The notes beneath the pieces are model-generated. The model was given only the letters and a program-made list of their open reading frames with translations. It made no database searches and was not told where the DNA came from. From Monosporascus cannonballus (taxonomy: Eukaryota; Ascomycota; Sordariomycetes; Xylariales), in the NCBI GenBank assembly GCA_004154925.1, contig QJNS01000230.1:60399-124398 (forward strand): 64,000 bases of DNA, given 5' to 3'. The position numbers were made by a program, and so were the translations under genes. This document shows positions 24,918 to 35,600 of this stretch, in pieces; position 1 is the first letter of the stretch, and every line of letters starts with the position of its first letter.

Positions 24918-25653
24918 TTATAAAATATATTAAAAATAGAATAATAAATTTATAATTTTACTACAATAAAGATTTAAGTTTTTAGAAATTGCGAATTATA
25001 ACTTATAACCTGGTTTCTAAATTACAAAGTATGAAAATAAACTAAAGTATAACATTTTCCGCCATAGATTATAACCTTTTTAATATATAAACTAACGTAT
25101 TAAAATATTAATTAAGTAATGATTTTCGAATAAATAAGGTCGATATTTTTTAAAAGTATCCTTATTTAGCTTTTTTCAAAAAGTATTGGTTTAACTTTAT
25201 ATAATTATTATTCATATCGGTAATTAAACTTTGAATATTAGATAATTATAAATCAATAATTGGGAAATTATTATATATTAAAAGATAAATAAATATAATA
25301 CTTTAGATAGTAATTAATAACGATATTTAAATTATATAGAAAACTTGAAAGATGTTCAGCGATAAAGTAATAAAAGTTTTAATTATATAAATAAATTCTT
25401 AGTTTAACGAATATTTCGAATATACGTGGTAAATTTTACAAGTTACAGTAATTTAGAGTATTGAAGATATATATAATTTAAAAAGCCCTTAAATTTAAGA
25501 AAAACTTTGATTATATGATAAGTACGATTTTAATAAGTGCAGAATATATTTAAAAGTTAATAACGGGATTAATAATGTATTATAGCCTATAGTTTTTAGT
25601 TATTTTGTAGGAACTAATTACTGTAGTTTTAATTAATCTAGTGATTACTTTAC
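24918..25653. other. AT-rich DNA, no gene seen
   Basis: RIP-converted, stops in all frames, no repeat recognised. Confidence 0.6.
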
Positions 25654-25788
25654 TGTTATGGCTGCACCTTATACCGCTGCGCTACTTGAGCAAAAGATCG
25701 ATGGAATGATCGCAATTATAGCAATCATCCTGGTGCTTACAGCTGTATATACATACTAGAGCCGTTACGGTGGACAAGGTCGTTACTA
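25654..25788 (-). repeat. 132-bp LTR-like repeat V, copy V3 (inverted, diverged)
   Basis: Reverse complement of the repeats at 45097 and 45314, sharing GATTGCTATAATTGCGATCA and GGTGCAGCCATAACA. The right end is eroded and no target duplication is clear, so this copy is older or rearranged. Confidence 0.75.
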
Positions 25789-26160
25789 TAAAATAACAAA
25801 AACTATAAGCAATATATATAAAGTTTTTAATTTTTTAGGAAGTTTTAAAAGTTTTCAAATGTTTAACTTTGTTTTGAAGCAATATTTTAAATGCATTTTT
25901 AAATTAATTTTAAAAAATATTTTTAGCTTATTTTTAAATATGTTAAAGTTTATTAAGGGCTCTTTATAATTACGGTTATTGCTTTTTAAGCTTTAAGTAC
26001 TTCGCAATTTTATTTTTGCAGTTTTAAAAATTATTCTTATATTATAATAGTCGCTGTTTACTTTCTTGTTATATCTAACGCTTTTTTAGATTTGAACTAT
26101 TTTTTTATTTTTGTTAATTTATTTTTTTAATTATAGAGTTAAGAAATTTTGATTTTTAAA
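25789..26160. other. AT-rich DNA, no gene seen
   Basis: Transition zone into the second base-balanced island. Nothing recognised. Confidence 0.6.
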
Positions 26161-26972
26161 ATTTAACTGCCCAATTGTTAGCAGACTTTTTGCTGGCCTT
26201 TCCGGGTATATTCGCTTTCGCCCATAACAAAGAATTAATGATCTTTCTAGTGTTAATATACGTTTGATTTTTATGCATCAACATCCACGGTCTAGTATGC
26301 ATGTTTGAGGTCGGAGACAGAGGAAAGAGCCAATTCTTGGATGTCAGATAAGAACATGATATCGTCCATGGATCAGGCTGCCCTGAATCCCTTGCTAACC
26401 AGGGCGGACTGGGCGGCCTAATCCGAAAGATGACCGTTGGTGGTGTAGCATGACCGTGCTTCCTTCACCCACCCAAGTGCGCCCCTGCTATCCTCCAATA
26501 TGCGGAGTATCTATATTTCGGTACGCACTCGGACCGTAAGTGTCTTCTTTTCCTCTGCCGTTTGGATATGTTCGTTTCCGTCATATTTATTATCTAAATC
26601 ATCGTTATCTAACTACAAATACCATAGCCTCGAGTTAGGATTCTGTCCATCCAGCGGTGGACGGTCTTCCACCCCCCCTCTTCTAGGTCCCATCCCTTCC
26701 ATTTGATAAAAATTTCAGTAGTACGGCATCGACGAGATGACAACGAGAAGATAACGAGAGTTCCATAAGTCGAAATGGTGCTTTTAGATTTAAGGGAAAG
26801 CGCCCTTCATCTTGTCCGGCTTCAGCTGACCTTCAAAGGTACGCTCTAGATGGTCGCCTAAGAATCTATCGCTGGGGACCTGGTTTCCCTTAGGCTGCCT
26901 CAATCGAAGAGCTTGACAGTGGTTTTATAGCCCACGAAGCGATTTGTAATCTTTGCTGGGACGGAGTCATGG
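26161..26972. other. Base-balanced stretch without a supported gene
   Basis: Open frames of 60-70 codons exist (for example plus strand 26500-26706) but have no family signature or signal. The minus-strand part next to 26973 may be 3' untranslated sequence or decayed exons of the chromodomain gene. Confidence 0.4.
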
Positions 26973-27437
26973 TCAGAAGATGTCGAAGCTCTTCAAGCCC
27001 TCTTCGACTCCGGAAGGCAGTAAGCCTTGGGCGTTTTTTTCTGGATCTTCCGCTTTGTAGCCAACCCACTGGACCAAGCACTTCTTGCTGTTCAACTTCT
27101 TTAAAATTTTGGGGGCATGATAGCGCGCTGAATTAGGATTGCTGTGGAAAAGGACCTTATCCCGACCGCCGAGCTTCCCCCAATAGTCGTATAGTGTCCC
27201 AGGCGCGTCATTCTGAATGTCATGCTCACTCTCCCAAGCACCCTCTGGTGATGCATCAATTCTCTTCACCAGTAATTGTATATGGTAGTCGTCGCCCTGT
27301 CGATGATCGAGTATTTCAAGAGGCTTATCTCTTATTATAGTCATATGAGGAATTCGCTTGACGGGGTAGGTTGTGTTTCTTTCTTTTTCTTTGTTCCTTG
27401 GAGCGGCCAGGACCAGCGGCTGGGTTATGCACAACAA
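26973..27437 (-). CDS. Double chromodomain protein, probably partial
   Basis: Two chromodomain-like blocks lie in one frame. The first, at about residues 40-90, reads PLEILDHRQGDDYHIQLLVK and continues with AWESEHDIQNDAPGTLYDYW, the usual layout of fungal chromodomains up to the C-terminal helix. The second, at about residues 108-150, reads HAPKILKKLNSKKCLVQWVG and then degenerates. Such proteins bind methylated histone H3 in heterochromatin. The open frame starts with 31 residues that may be intron or leader; the Met at residue 32 (MTIIRDKPLEIL) is a better start. Cage aromatics are partly missing: the first domain has LLVKRID where most have LVKWKGY. Another chromodomain gene fragment starts 400 bp away in the divergent direction. 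It could be a decaying pseudogene. Confidence 0.55.
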   Translation of the reverse strand: MLCITQPLVLAAPRNKEKERNTTYPVKRIPHMTIIRDKPLEILDHRQGDDYHIQLLVKRIDASPEGAWESEHDIQNDAPGTLYDYWGKLGGRDKVLFHSNPNSARYHAPKILKKLNSKKCLVQWVGYKAEDPEKNAQGLLPSGVEEGLKSFDIF

Positions 27438-27832
27438 ATCCTGTCCAAAGCGTCGGAACTAATAAGAATTCAAAAGAGAAAAGATTTGGATGGGGGCGGC
27501 GGGGTGGTGTTTGGACAGGAATGGCAGGTCGTTATCCTTGCAGTAGTACAAATAACCAAAAATGTGTCAGATAGGGAGGAGTCCTTACATACATATAAGT
27601 AGTAGTGTACGGATAATCCTTCCCGCTGTATCATACTGTGGCAGCAAGAACAACAAATGGGATAATAAAGCGTAAATAACAAACAAATATGCGCTAATTG
27701 TTTGTGGTTATTAAAGTAATAAAGCAAACAATGCATAAAAACAGTAAAAGCCGGATACAAAACATAACAAGAGCTTTCGTTCCATTCCACTTTCATATTA
27801 CTCGATACTAACTAAAACAAAACATATCTTAG

Positions 27833-27972
27833 CGACGGGATGGAGGTTGAAAACATGGGACCCAAATCTCCCCTTCGAGGACATCGCCATAGGAGAATTC
27901 ATGAAAAATAAAAAAGAATTGTCAGAACTTTGGACCACCTACTCCTCTCCGGAAAGAGAAGGTGGCTTTCTA
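27833..27972 (+). pseudogene. 5' fragment of the HP1-like chromodomain gene, frameshifted
   Basis: The sequence is a paralogue of the start of the gene at 43098-43466: MEVENM corresponds to MEIEDM, and DPNLPFEDIAIGEFMKNKKE to DPNLPFKDVAMEIFMKNKKE. An extra base near 27857-27862 (ATGGGACCC against ATGGATCC) puts the two halves in different frames. Homology includes about 25 bp of 5' untranslated sequence (CTAAAACAAAACATA against CTAAAACAACACATA). It stops near 27970, before the chromodomain would begin, and is followed by Copia gag-like coding sequence. It is a truncated dead copy. Confidence 0.8.
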
Positions 27973-27989
27973 TATTGGATCCAGATGGA

Positions 27990-28411
27990 TACATGACTCT
28001 CCACATACTGGAGAGTGTACACTGAAGTCGAGAAGCTTCAGATACCAGCCGTCGCAGGATATTACGGCCACCTTGACTTCCTGAAGGCTGCGAAGGCAGA
28101 CTGCTGGGTGGAGGAAGCCATGTTCGAAGGCAAGGACCCGTAGAGCTGCCGCTCGTGCAGAAGCTCGTAGGGCGATTCCAAAGCCATATGAGACTTCCGA
28201 AGTCGCCACCGAACAGGTATCACGGGGAGCGTTCGGTATTACCCTTAACGGAGAAACTCCTGATCAGACGAGCTCCTCCAAGAACGCTTCAGACAGCCGG
28301 AACAACAACAACAACGGCAACGGCAACAACCACGCCACACGAAAGTATCTCTGCGGAGAGATGCACACCTTCAGGCAGTGTCCCTACATCTGTGAGAAGG
28401 CTAGGCCTTAA
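27990..28411 (+). pseudogene. Ty1/copia gag relic with zinc knuckle
   Basis: From about 28125 one plus-strand frame runs RRAAARAEARRAIPKPYETS, RGAFGITLNGE, a serine- and asparagine-rich linker, then a knuckle at 28346-28381 (YLCGEMHTFRQC) and a stop at 28409. Fungal Copia gag proteins end in this way with a CxC-x3-H-x4-C knuckle. Here the first Cys is Tyr (TGT to TAT). An upstream frame (YWRVYTEVEKLQIP, YYGHLDFLKAAKAD) ends at a TAG around 28141, so at least one frame change has occurred. The pol part is missing. Confidence 0.65.
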
Positions 28412-28556
28412 GGATGGACCGAGGACCCCTGAGATCAGGGGCCCCCAAAGCATATAATATGCTCAGGGGTAATTAAGGGCATCTTCAGGATATCTTGGAT
28501 CCGAACTGTCGAGAGGATTAGGTGCGAGGATCCGGCCCGGCAAGGCAAACAGATCG

Positions 28557-28715
28557 CTAGGTAAATGGGCGTAGAACATAACTAATTAATTCTTTAAGGC
28601 CGATCGCAGTTTCCCAGTATGCTCGTGCTTTGTTGGTTAAGATATATTGTCCAGTTTCCTTGCTGTAGTTGTCTGATTTCTTCATATCGTACCCAACTAA
28701 GTTCGACAGCTGCAT
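28557..28715 (-). CDS. Short ORF, 52 residues, unidentified fragment
   Basis: Minus-strand frame beginning MQLSNLVGYDMKKSDNYSKE and containing TNKARAYWETAIGLKELI. It has normal coding composition and an upstream extension (LGSPKK), so it may be the last exon of a lost gene. No family recognised. Confidence 0.3.
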   Translation of the reverse strand: MQLSNLVGYDMKKSDNYSKETGQYILTNKARAYWETAIGLKELISYVLRPFT

Positions 28716-28750
28716 TTTCTTAGGAGACCCCAAGTTTTTTTTTTAAAAAA

Positions 28751-28785
28751 ATATTATTATTTTTATTATTATTATTATTATTATT
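28751..28785. repeat. ATT microsatellite
   Basis: Run of ATT/TTA trinucleotides next to poly-A and poly-T tracts. The asparagine- and lysine-rich frame across it on the minus strand is a repeat artefact. Confidence 0.85.
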
Positions 28786-28792
28786 TATTTTT

Positions 28793-29062
28793 ATGGCGAA
28801 ACAGCACAGTGCCCATCGTCGAAATCCGTCACCGCCGTTGCCCGAATACGTGAAAAAATACACAAATTCCGCGTTTATTTCGCACGAATATCCCCGCGGT
28901 AAAATCGAAACGGAGCGGTTCAAAAATAGTTTTCTCTCCGGCCTTAAAGACCAAAAGCCAGTTCTCGGTATTTGGCAAGCCAGAATTAGCAGACCGCAGC
29001 GTTACGCCGTTTTACCACCCTCCGCGAGTGAAGCCGGGTTTCTCCGCCTTTCGCACCTCTAA
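28793..29062 (+). CDS. Orphan ORF, 89 residues
   Basis: ATG directly after the microsatellite. The product is basic and proline-rich at the start (RRNPSPPLPEYVKKYTNSAF) and has a middle segment FKNSFLSGLKDQKPVLGIWQ. It has no signal peptide, membrane segment or family motif. The stop lies 15 bp before the MITE that follows. It has balanced composition without RIP stops. It could be a lineage-specific gene or a chance frame. Confidence 0.3.
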   Translation: MAKQHSAHRRNPSPPLPEYVKKYTNSAFISHEYPRGKIETERFKNSFLSGLKDQKPVLGIWQARISRPQRYAVLPPSASEAGFLRLSHL

Positions 29063-29078
29063 CGCGTATGGAGCTTTA

Positions 29079-29397
29079 GGAGGTGTTCGGGACACTTCAA
29101 CAAAAGCTGCTGATGCTGAAGAGACTTAATTTTTTCCGAAAATGTATTTTGGGGCTTGTACCCCAGGTATCTTTATTTTTGCTGGTGGATACCGTCCCCA
29201 TATTTTGGCGATGCACCCAATAAAAATTGATTACTCTTTTTAAGTTTGCTGAACGCACGGACATAAGTCTTCAGCAACGAAGTCGGTACTGAAAAGATTG
29301 TGGGTCGCCGACTGATCCATTTTGATTCGTCGAACTTTCCGACCTTCGTACAAAAATGTCAATCAGCAAGCCATGCTGAAGTGTCCCGAACACCACC
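29079..29397. mobile_element. MITE, 319 bp, TA target duplication
   Basis: Inverted ends GGAGGTGTTCGGGACACTTC and, in reverse at the right, GGTGGTGTTCGGGACACTTC are flanked by TA (29077-29078 and 29398-29399). The inside has several GCTGATGCTGA-like motifs and no coding frame. It is not AT-converted. The TA duplication points to a Tc1-mariner-type helper. Confidence 0.85.
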
Positions 29398-29399
29398 TA

Positions 29400-29447
29400 A
29401 GTCGGACCCCCCCTTCACGCACCAGCCCCTTCACGCCCCACGATTTC
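29400..29447 (+). repeat. Transposon-end repeat with doubled CCCTTCACGC motif, copy 1
   Basis: Directly after the TA that closes the MITE, AGTCGGACCCCCCCTTCACG begins and the motif CCCTTCACGC occurs twice. The same 45-bp block, also after a TA, occurs at 43860-43904. This looks like the terminal and subterminal part of a pogo-like or MITE element whose other end is not seen. Confidence 0.6.
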
Positions 29448-29787
29448 CCATACAAATTCTACAGACCCACCTTTAAACTAGGCGAAAAATAGTATAATAT
29501 CCTTAGTTGGATCTTGTTTCTCTGTTACTAGGGGCGGGAATACGCCACCGCAGTACTATGTACATTATCAATTAGTAACCTCTGCAATTCGAAAGGTACT
29601 GGTGCCGAGGTGGGGGAAAAATTAGCATGCTGATTTAACATGATTGGTCTAAGCCTGCCAAGGAAAATCAGCAATTTCCAGCCAAAAAAAGGTGGAGATG
29701 GCTGATGCTGATGGACACGAACGGTTTGCTGATACTGATTCTGATTCCCACACCATGGCTTGCTGAAGTTAACCGAACACCATCATA
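29448..29787. other. Base-balanced spacer with a second MITE-type end
   Basis: No gene. At about 29755-29784 the sequence GGCTTGCTGAAGTTAACCGA and the following ACACCATC resemble the right end of the MITE at 29079-29397, so a diverged relative may lie at about 29600-29784. Its left end (GGTGCCGAGGTGGGGG near 29601) is a weak match. Confidence 0.45.
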
Positions 29788-29867
29788 AAATTCACCATCT
29801 GGCAGTTAGTCTAGTGGGAGACGCCAGATGGAAGTACTGTAACCTAATACACTCACTTTCTTGGAAT
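29788..29867 (+). repeat. Dispersed repeat Y, copy 2
   Basis: Reverse complement of 7384-7457, with insertions of 4 bp at two places (TCTA and TACT). It overlaps a 63-codon frame that I do not regard as a gene. Confidence 0.7.
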
Positions 29868-29978
29868 GCGCTCTGCGACTGTCGGACCCACCGTAGCCCA
29901 CAGCCATTATGTTACACGCGCAAAATATCAACTCTACACTTAACTTTCTAGAATACTATATTTTATAAATTCCCCTTT

Positions 29979-31160
29979 TTAAGTACCAAGAAAAAAAAAG
30001 TCAATCGGCATCGCAAATATCCTAAAACTAGAGTCAATACGGATGGTGCTTCGACTTATATCAACTGGCAATGTTAAAAGTTTGGACATGTGATAGGTTA
30101 CCTTACGCCGCTCCGCAAAATCCTCATAAAAGCCGTTCCATAATGCTCTGGACCTACAATCTTCCTCGCCATCCTTTATTTCACACTTAGGCTGGTGCTC
30201 CCTCCGCACGGCCCGGTTCGGCCGCCAAGGTTTCGGCACGGGCCAGTCGGAGAAGTGCAAAAACTTGGCCTCGTTAAACACGGCGGTAGGGTCCCAATCC
30301 TCGCGGTCGGAGCCGAGGTACTTCTCATGGCTGTCGCGGCGGAACTCGCCCGTTAGCAGGTCGTAGGGCCGGTGCGGCAGTACCATGGCTTGGTCGATGT
30401 ACAGCTCGTTCAAGATCTCCATATCGTAGTCGTTGCGGCTCAAGTTCTCCATCGTCTTCATGACGCGGTCGAACTCGACCTCGCTGGGCTGGACAAGCAC
30501 CAGCTGCGAGGACAGGATCTTGTTTTCGGGGAACAGCCAGTAAGCGCGCGGCATGGCGACGGGACAGGGCGGCAGGAGGAAGAGCTCGTCCATGGTCTGG
30601 AGGATCGTGGCATCCGAGTCGACGTTCAGGACGCGCTGGTATTGGGTCTGGTTGAAGGCGAGGAGCTTCGTAAAGGATTCGGCCCAGGTAGCTACAGAGC
30701 ATCTGTCAGAAGGCGGCGTTGATTGCTAGCCAGTGAGCTTAGGAGAGGGGAGCTTACCATCACCACCAGATCTACGCTGGACAGCGACTGGGACTAGCTT
30801 CACGTTATACTGATCCCGGGCCTTTACCAACAACCTTGCCTTCTCGGATTTAGGATCGGCCTCGGCAGGATCCATCATTTCCTCAGGATACATCATGACG
30901 CGATCGGCTTTACTCTTCAACCTATGCAATGTCTCGAAAATCATGAGCGAATTGCACAGATATGCCTCGTTTGTAACGTATTGGGTATAGGCGAAACGCG
31001 ACCAGTTGATTGGCCTCTCGTCGAACGGCGCGCCAGCGCCCGTTCCTGTCGACTGTCTCAAGGAATCGAAGGTCGACAAACAGCCATAGTTGTGGAAGGT
31101 AAGGGATAAGAGCACGCCGGCGCACACAGCGGAGGCTGTGGAACGAACGCGCTTAGACAT
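29979..31160 (-). CDS. GT8 glycosyltransferase (fungal GNT1-like N-acetylglucosaminyltransferase)
   Basis: Two exons: 31160-30758 and 30691-29979, joined over a 66-bp intron with GTAAGC at the donor and TGTAG at the acceptor. Splicing restores the frame exactly (GGD to TWAESF) and gives about 371 residues. The start MSKRVRSTASAVCAGVLLSL supplies a short signal anchor, so a type II Golgi membrane protein is likely. Family signs: WSRFAYTQYVTNEAYLCNSL near residue 50, the metal-binding DxD in RVLNVDSDATIL, then MDELFLLPPCPVAMPRAYWL and the FNEAKFLHFSDWPVPKPW block close to the C-terminus. In fungi this GT8 branch transfers N-acetylglucosamine onto glycans in the Golgi. The last 25-30 residues after FAERRK look unlike the family and may be read-through or an unrecognised intron. 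No RIP stops. Confidence 0.85.
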
Positions 31161-32069
31161 GATGACCTGTTCTATGCTCGGGCACATCCAACCCCAAAGA
31201 TCTCCCACGGACCAATTTATGTCACCAACACATTCTAATCCAGTCTCTGGAGGGCTTAGCGACCTAAGAAGGCTAATAAACAATTAGCAAACGAACAAAT
31301 AGGAGACGTATCCCAAATGATTAACTATGGCCTGCAAGCCCCCGCTCCAACTTTTATAAGTTTAAGCGTTATATGGTTAAATATGTATTCCCACACCGCC
31401 GCTATTGTCGCCTCGGGCCTTTTTAGCGACCGGAGCTTCTCCCTTCCTCTTATTATTTAATTACCCCCGGAAAGAGAACCGTTATATCTAGGCTTTGCGT
31501 TCGTAATTATTGGGGTCAGTTTCCTAACGGCCGCGGTTGACGATGCCATTATGCTCCAAATAAGCTTCGGCAAAAATCGATAAGTTGAAAATTGTTTTAT
31601 TTGTTGTGGTCGCCCGTAACTGGAGGTTTGCCTAGTTTATATGTTTGTTATTTAGCAGTAAATTGTTAGCAAAAAACATTAACGGTATTTTTAGATTATT
31701 CCAGCTATTAGCGCACTAACCATACTGCATTAGCGCCAGTCGGTACTTTGTAAGACAAGTGGAGCACTCACTGACAGGCGACGGCTAAGTTACCCACTAG
31801 TTACTGTACAGCGGCCAAGAGTGGCTCGAGGGTCTGGATTTTCCTCCACGGGACAGGAGTCACGCACTATGTGTACTGTAACTGCCAGAGCTGCATCTGT
31901 CAGATATAAGGGGATATCAGTTGCGTTGTTGTATTCAGCTAATTGCGTGCGCTCTCGCAACGCGTACCACTTTTGTGTAGCTTAGCAACGGAGTATATAT
32001 GTTCCGATCAGAAGGTGACCTTTCCGTATTTGGTGTGCTATAGCACACCTGGCTAGCTGACAGTTTCCC
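31161..32069. other. Upstream region of the GT8 gene, no other gene seen
   Basis: Base-balanced for about 600 bp, probably the promoter and 5' leader of the GT8 gene. From about 31740 to 32070 the sequence continues into the relic LTR Z and includes a TATA-like ATATAAGGGGATATC at about 31905. Confidence 0.5.
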
Positions 32070-32232
32070 TTAGTGTAGATAGCATCAGCTTGCAATACTT
32101 TTTCGTTATTATGGATCGATTTACGAAGTTTTCCTATTTTTTACCCTATTTGCAATAACACTTCGTTACCCAAGACGCCCTTGGTATTACGAGACGTGAC
32201 ACGTTACTGTATTAAACCGCCTAGCCGTCACA
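32070..32232 (+). repeat. Relic LTR Z, less converted copy (3' part)
   Basis: Matches the RIP-converted copy at 21239-21516 up to its final CACA. A roughly 70-bp internal duplication (GCAATA...TTTCGTTA twice) is specific to this copy. The last 16 bp (CCTAGCCGTCACAC) recur at about 62100-62115. The true left end is probably further up but cannot be fixed. Confidence 0.6.
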
Positions 32233-32242
32233 CGAAGGAAAA

Positions 32243-32673
32243 TATAACGAACCTGTTATACATCCACCTGGAGGTATGAGCAGTATCCGAAAAAAGTCTT
32301 GATTTGCAGGTAACAATAAGGCGAAAAATAATTTAATATATTCGTTAAGGAGATTTCAAGGTATTCCTTTTTTAATTAAAAAACGGTATAATTGTTTTTG
32401 GTTAAAAGCTTAAATTAATAATTAAGGAACGAAAAATTAAATAAGTAATTATTTACATAAAAAACCCAAACCTTATATATCCTTTTTATCCTTTATATCT
32501 TTTATGGTTTCTGGGGATCTCGAGAAACCATGGTGTTTGTCGTTCATAAGTTTCCTGGTATTTTTGGAAATTAACAGAAACCCGAGATTTATCCGATAGA
32601 AGGTGAAGATCCCGAACGTTTCTAATTTCCTGGGCTTCCTTTAGGCTTAGTGGAATCCCTTTTAAACGTAACA
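32243..32673 (-). repeat. 3' LTR of chromovirus A3
   Basis: Outer end clear (CATCCACCTGGAGGTATGAG), closing with CGTAACA at 32673. Flanked on the left by the target duplication GAAAA (32238-32242), which recurs after the other LTR. Confidence 0.93.
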
Positions 32674-35600
32674 TTATTCCCTTTTTTCCAGGATTTTTAT
32701 CCCTAAAGATAAAAAAAATAAATCCTTAACTTTTTTTTTTTTACGTTATAATACTATATTTAACCATATCGGATAAATTTCGAAAACGTATTAAATCTTC
32801 TATTGAAAATCGTTATTAACTAATTAAGTCGATTTCTTAATTTGATTTCGAAATTATGCCGTATACGTATTATTTCAAAAAAAAAGTTTTTTTGCAAAAT
32901 ATTAAAAAGTCGAAAAAACTATTAAAACTATTTGGCAGTTAATATTTAATCCTGTAATAAGAACCATATTTCGCTTTTATCGCTTAAAAATATCCAGGCC
33001 GAAAAACTCCAAATAAACCGAAAAAAACGTTCAATTATTTAATAACTTCAAAAATTATTTAATCGCATTATTCGGTTAAATCGTTAATTTAAATAATTAT
33101 ATTCCAAAAGGGTATCGTTTATTCAAAAAAGGCTTAAAAACATGGATAAATTAAAAAAACGAAAAAAATTAAATACGGAAAAAGATCGTAAAAAAAAAGC
33201 AAATATAGCTTATTTTAAAGTTAAATACGTTAATAAAAATATTTACTTTTTTCGATTAGAACGCCGTAAGGGTTAATTTAAGTAGGGGACCGTTATTACC
33301 TGCGATTTTGGCCGTATTGGAAACGGTAGGTCAGGATTTTGGCGGTAAAACGTCTTAACTAAGTTTATTATATTCGTTAAATGGTTAAATAGTTTTTACG
33401 TATTTTTTTCATATAAGTATCCTTCTTATTTAATTAAGTATTAAATTTTACTTTTAACCATTTTAAAATTTAGTATTTATTTAACTTTGTATTTGTTAAA
33501 ATCTTTTTCGAATTTTAAGTTTATTTCTAACGGGACGTTCTTAAATATTGGTTTAAATAAAAAAATATGGAAAATAAGGTATATCTTTATGTTTTTGGGT
33601 AATAACAATTTATAATTAATTTTAAAAATAATTTCGTTAATTTTAAATAAATTAAGCTTTTTAAAATTAAGCTTATCGTTGGGTTTTTTTGTTTTGATTT
33701 GTAAAATATTCGAAATTATGTTTTATTTTTAACATAATAAGTAAACCTTATATTCTTTCGTTAAAATTAATTTTTTAATTTTTTTCTTATTATAATATTA
33801 AGTTATTTATTATTAAAAAAATCGCAATTTATTTTAAAAATGGATCTAAATCATTTTAATTTTTATGGTTAATATTTCTGCTTTTAGGGTAATCGTAATA
33901 ATTTTTAATACCTTATTAAGCGGTTATTTAAGTTATTTTGTTTTTATATTATATCCGTATACAGTTATATAAGGAAATACGCTTATATTTTCGTTAATTA
34001 ATATGTTATAGGCGATTTATATTAATAATAAAAGTTTTACCCAGTTATCCTGTTAATAATTAACGCAATTTCGCAAATATTATTTTAGGGTCTGGTTTAA
34101 TTTTTCGGTTTAGTTATCCGTTTAAAGATAATACGTTGTCGAAAACTTAAATTTAGTACCAATTTATTTAAAGAAATTGGTACCGAATTTTAAAGTAAAT
34201 AACGTATTTCGGTTTAAAACGATTTTTTTCAGGTATCCCATATTTATTAAGGTATTATTTAATAAAGGCGTAAATTAATTATTCTGCCGTTATATTTTCT
34301 TTAAAAAATAAAAAATACCCATATTTGGTAAATTTATTAATAATTACTTATATTCCGTTATATTCGATTCCGGTAATTAGGTTTTTAAATAAAAATAAGT
34401 TAATAATAAAATCCCAAGTTATAATATTTTATATTTTATCCGGAATATCGGTAAATTATAATAATCCGTAAGGCTTATAATATGTTACCTTAGCCTTATT
34501 ACAAACGTTATAATTCTTAATAATTATTTTAACTATACGGCGTAACTTAGGGAAATCGTATTTTTCTTATAACTATTAAGTAATCTTAAAAATTTTTTAA
34601 TATTTATGCAATAAATCCTTATAGAATTTTTTTACGAATTATTCTTATTAATCCTTAGGAACATAAATTTTGCCATAATACAATAATTAATCTTTAGGTT
34701 ATCTTTTTAATTGTTAGATTTTTTTTTATTTTTTTATATCGTAAAAATTCCGGAACCGTATTAAAAGTTCGGTAATTAATTTCTTTATTATCTTATATAA
34801 ATATATAATTCCATCTTTATTATATTATAATATTTACATATTTTTTTTAGGAATTTTGGAATTATAATTTTTTTTAGGAATTTTGGAATTATAATTTCTT
34901 TTACGATTAAAAATACCCGTTTAGATATTTTCCTTTCCTTTGATATAATATATCTTGAAATTAAATCTGAATAAAAAAATTTACTATTTTTTATATTATT
35001 TGTTTAATTTTTAGGCTTTCATAAATTACGTAAGATTTTTGTAATCAGAATAAATATTAAAAAGTTTTTTTATTCCGTTAAAAAAGGTTTTTATTCCTTA
35101 AAAGCATTAATAATTATTAATAATTTTTTATCGTAAATCTAATATCTAAGTTTTACATTTCGGAATACTTTAAAATAATATGTTATTAGGTATTATTTAT
35201 TATTATTTTCTTATTATTCTAAAATTACGCTTAAGATATATTTTAAAATATTTATTTTTAGTCGTTTCGTTTTGTTTGGATTTAATATTTTTATAATAAG
35301 TCCGTTAATAATTGCTTTTTTCAATTCCCGGAACGTTTTTTTTACTTGCTTTAGAAATTCGAACTTTTTTTTAACGTATTTTTTGGTAATAAATTTTATC
35401 AAAAACCTAATTATATTTTTATATCCCTTAATTAGGCCGCGTACGTAACCCGTAAATCCTAAAATCTGTCAAATATTTATAACGGTCGCCTTATTAAGGA
35501 TAAGCTAATTTTTAATTATTTCCAACTTAAAACGTTAAATTTAAATTTGTTTTGGTATAAAAATAAATCCTAAAAAATCTAATTTTTAAATATACTATAT

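Noticed and set aside
27470..27796. Minus-strand ORF of 108 codons upstream of the double-chromodomain gene
   Set aside because: No signal or domain; codon content resembles untranslated DNA, and it overlaps the promoter side of the neighbouring gene pieces.
28720..28923. Minus-strand ORF with an asparagine run
   Set aside because: Produced by the ATT microsatellite.
30372..30722. Plus-strand ORF opposite the GT8 gene (and 30325-30702 in another minus frame)
   Set aside because: Shadow frames of the GC-rich GT8 exon 2; the GT8 frame carries the DxD and family motifs.
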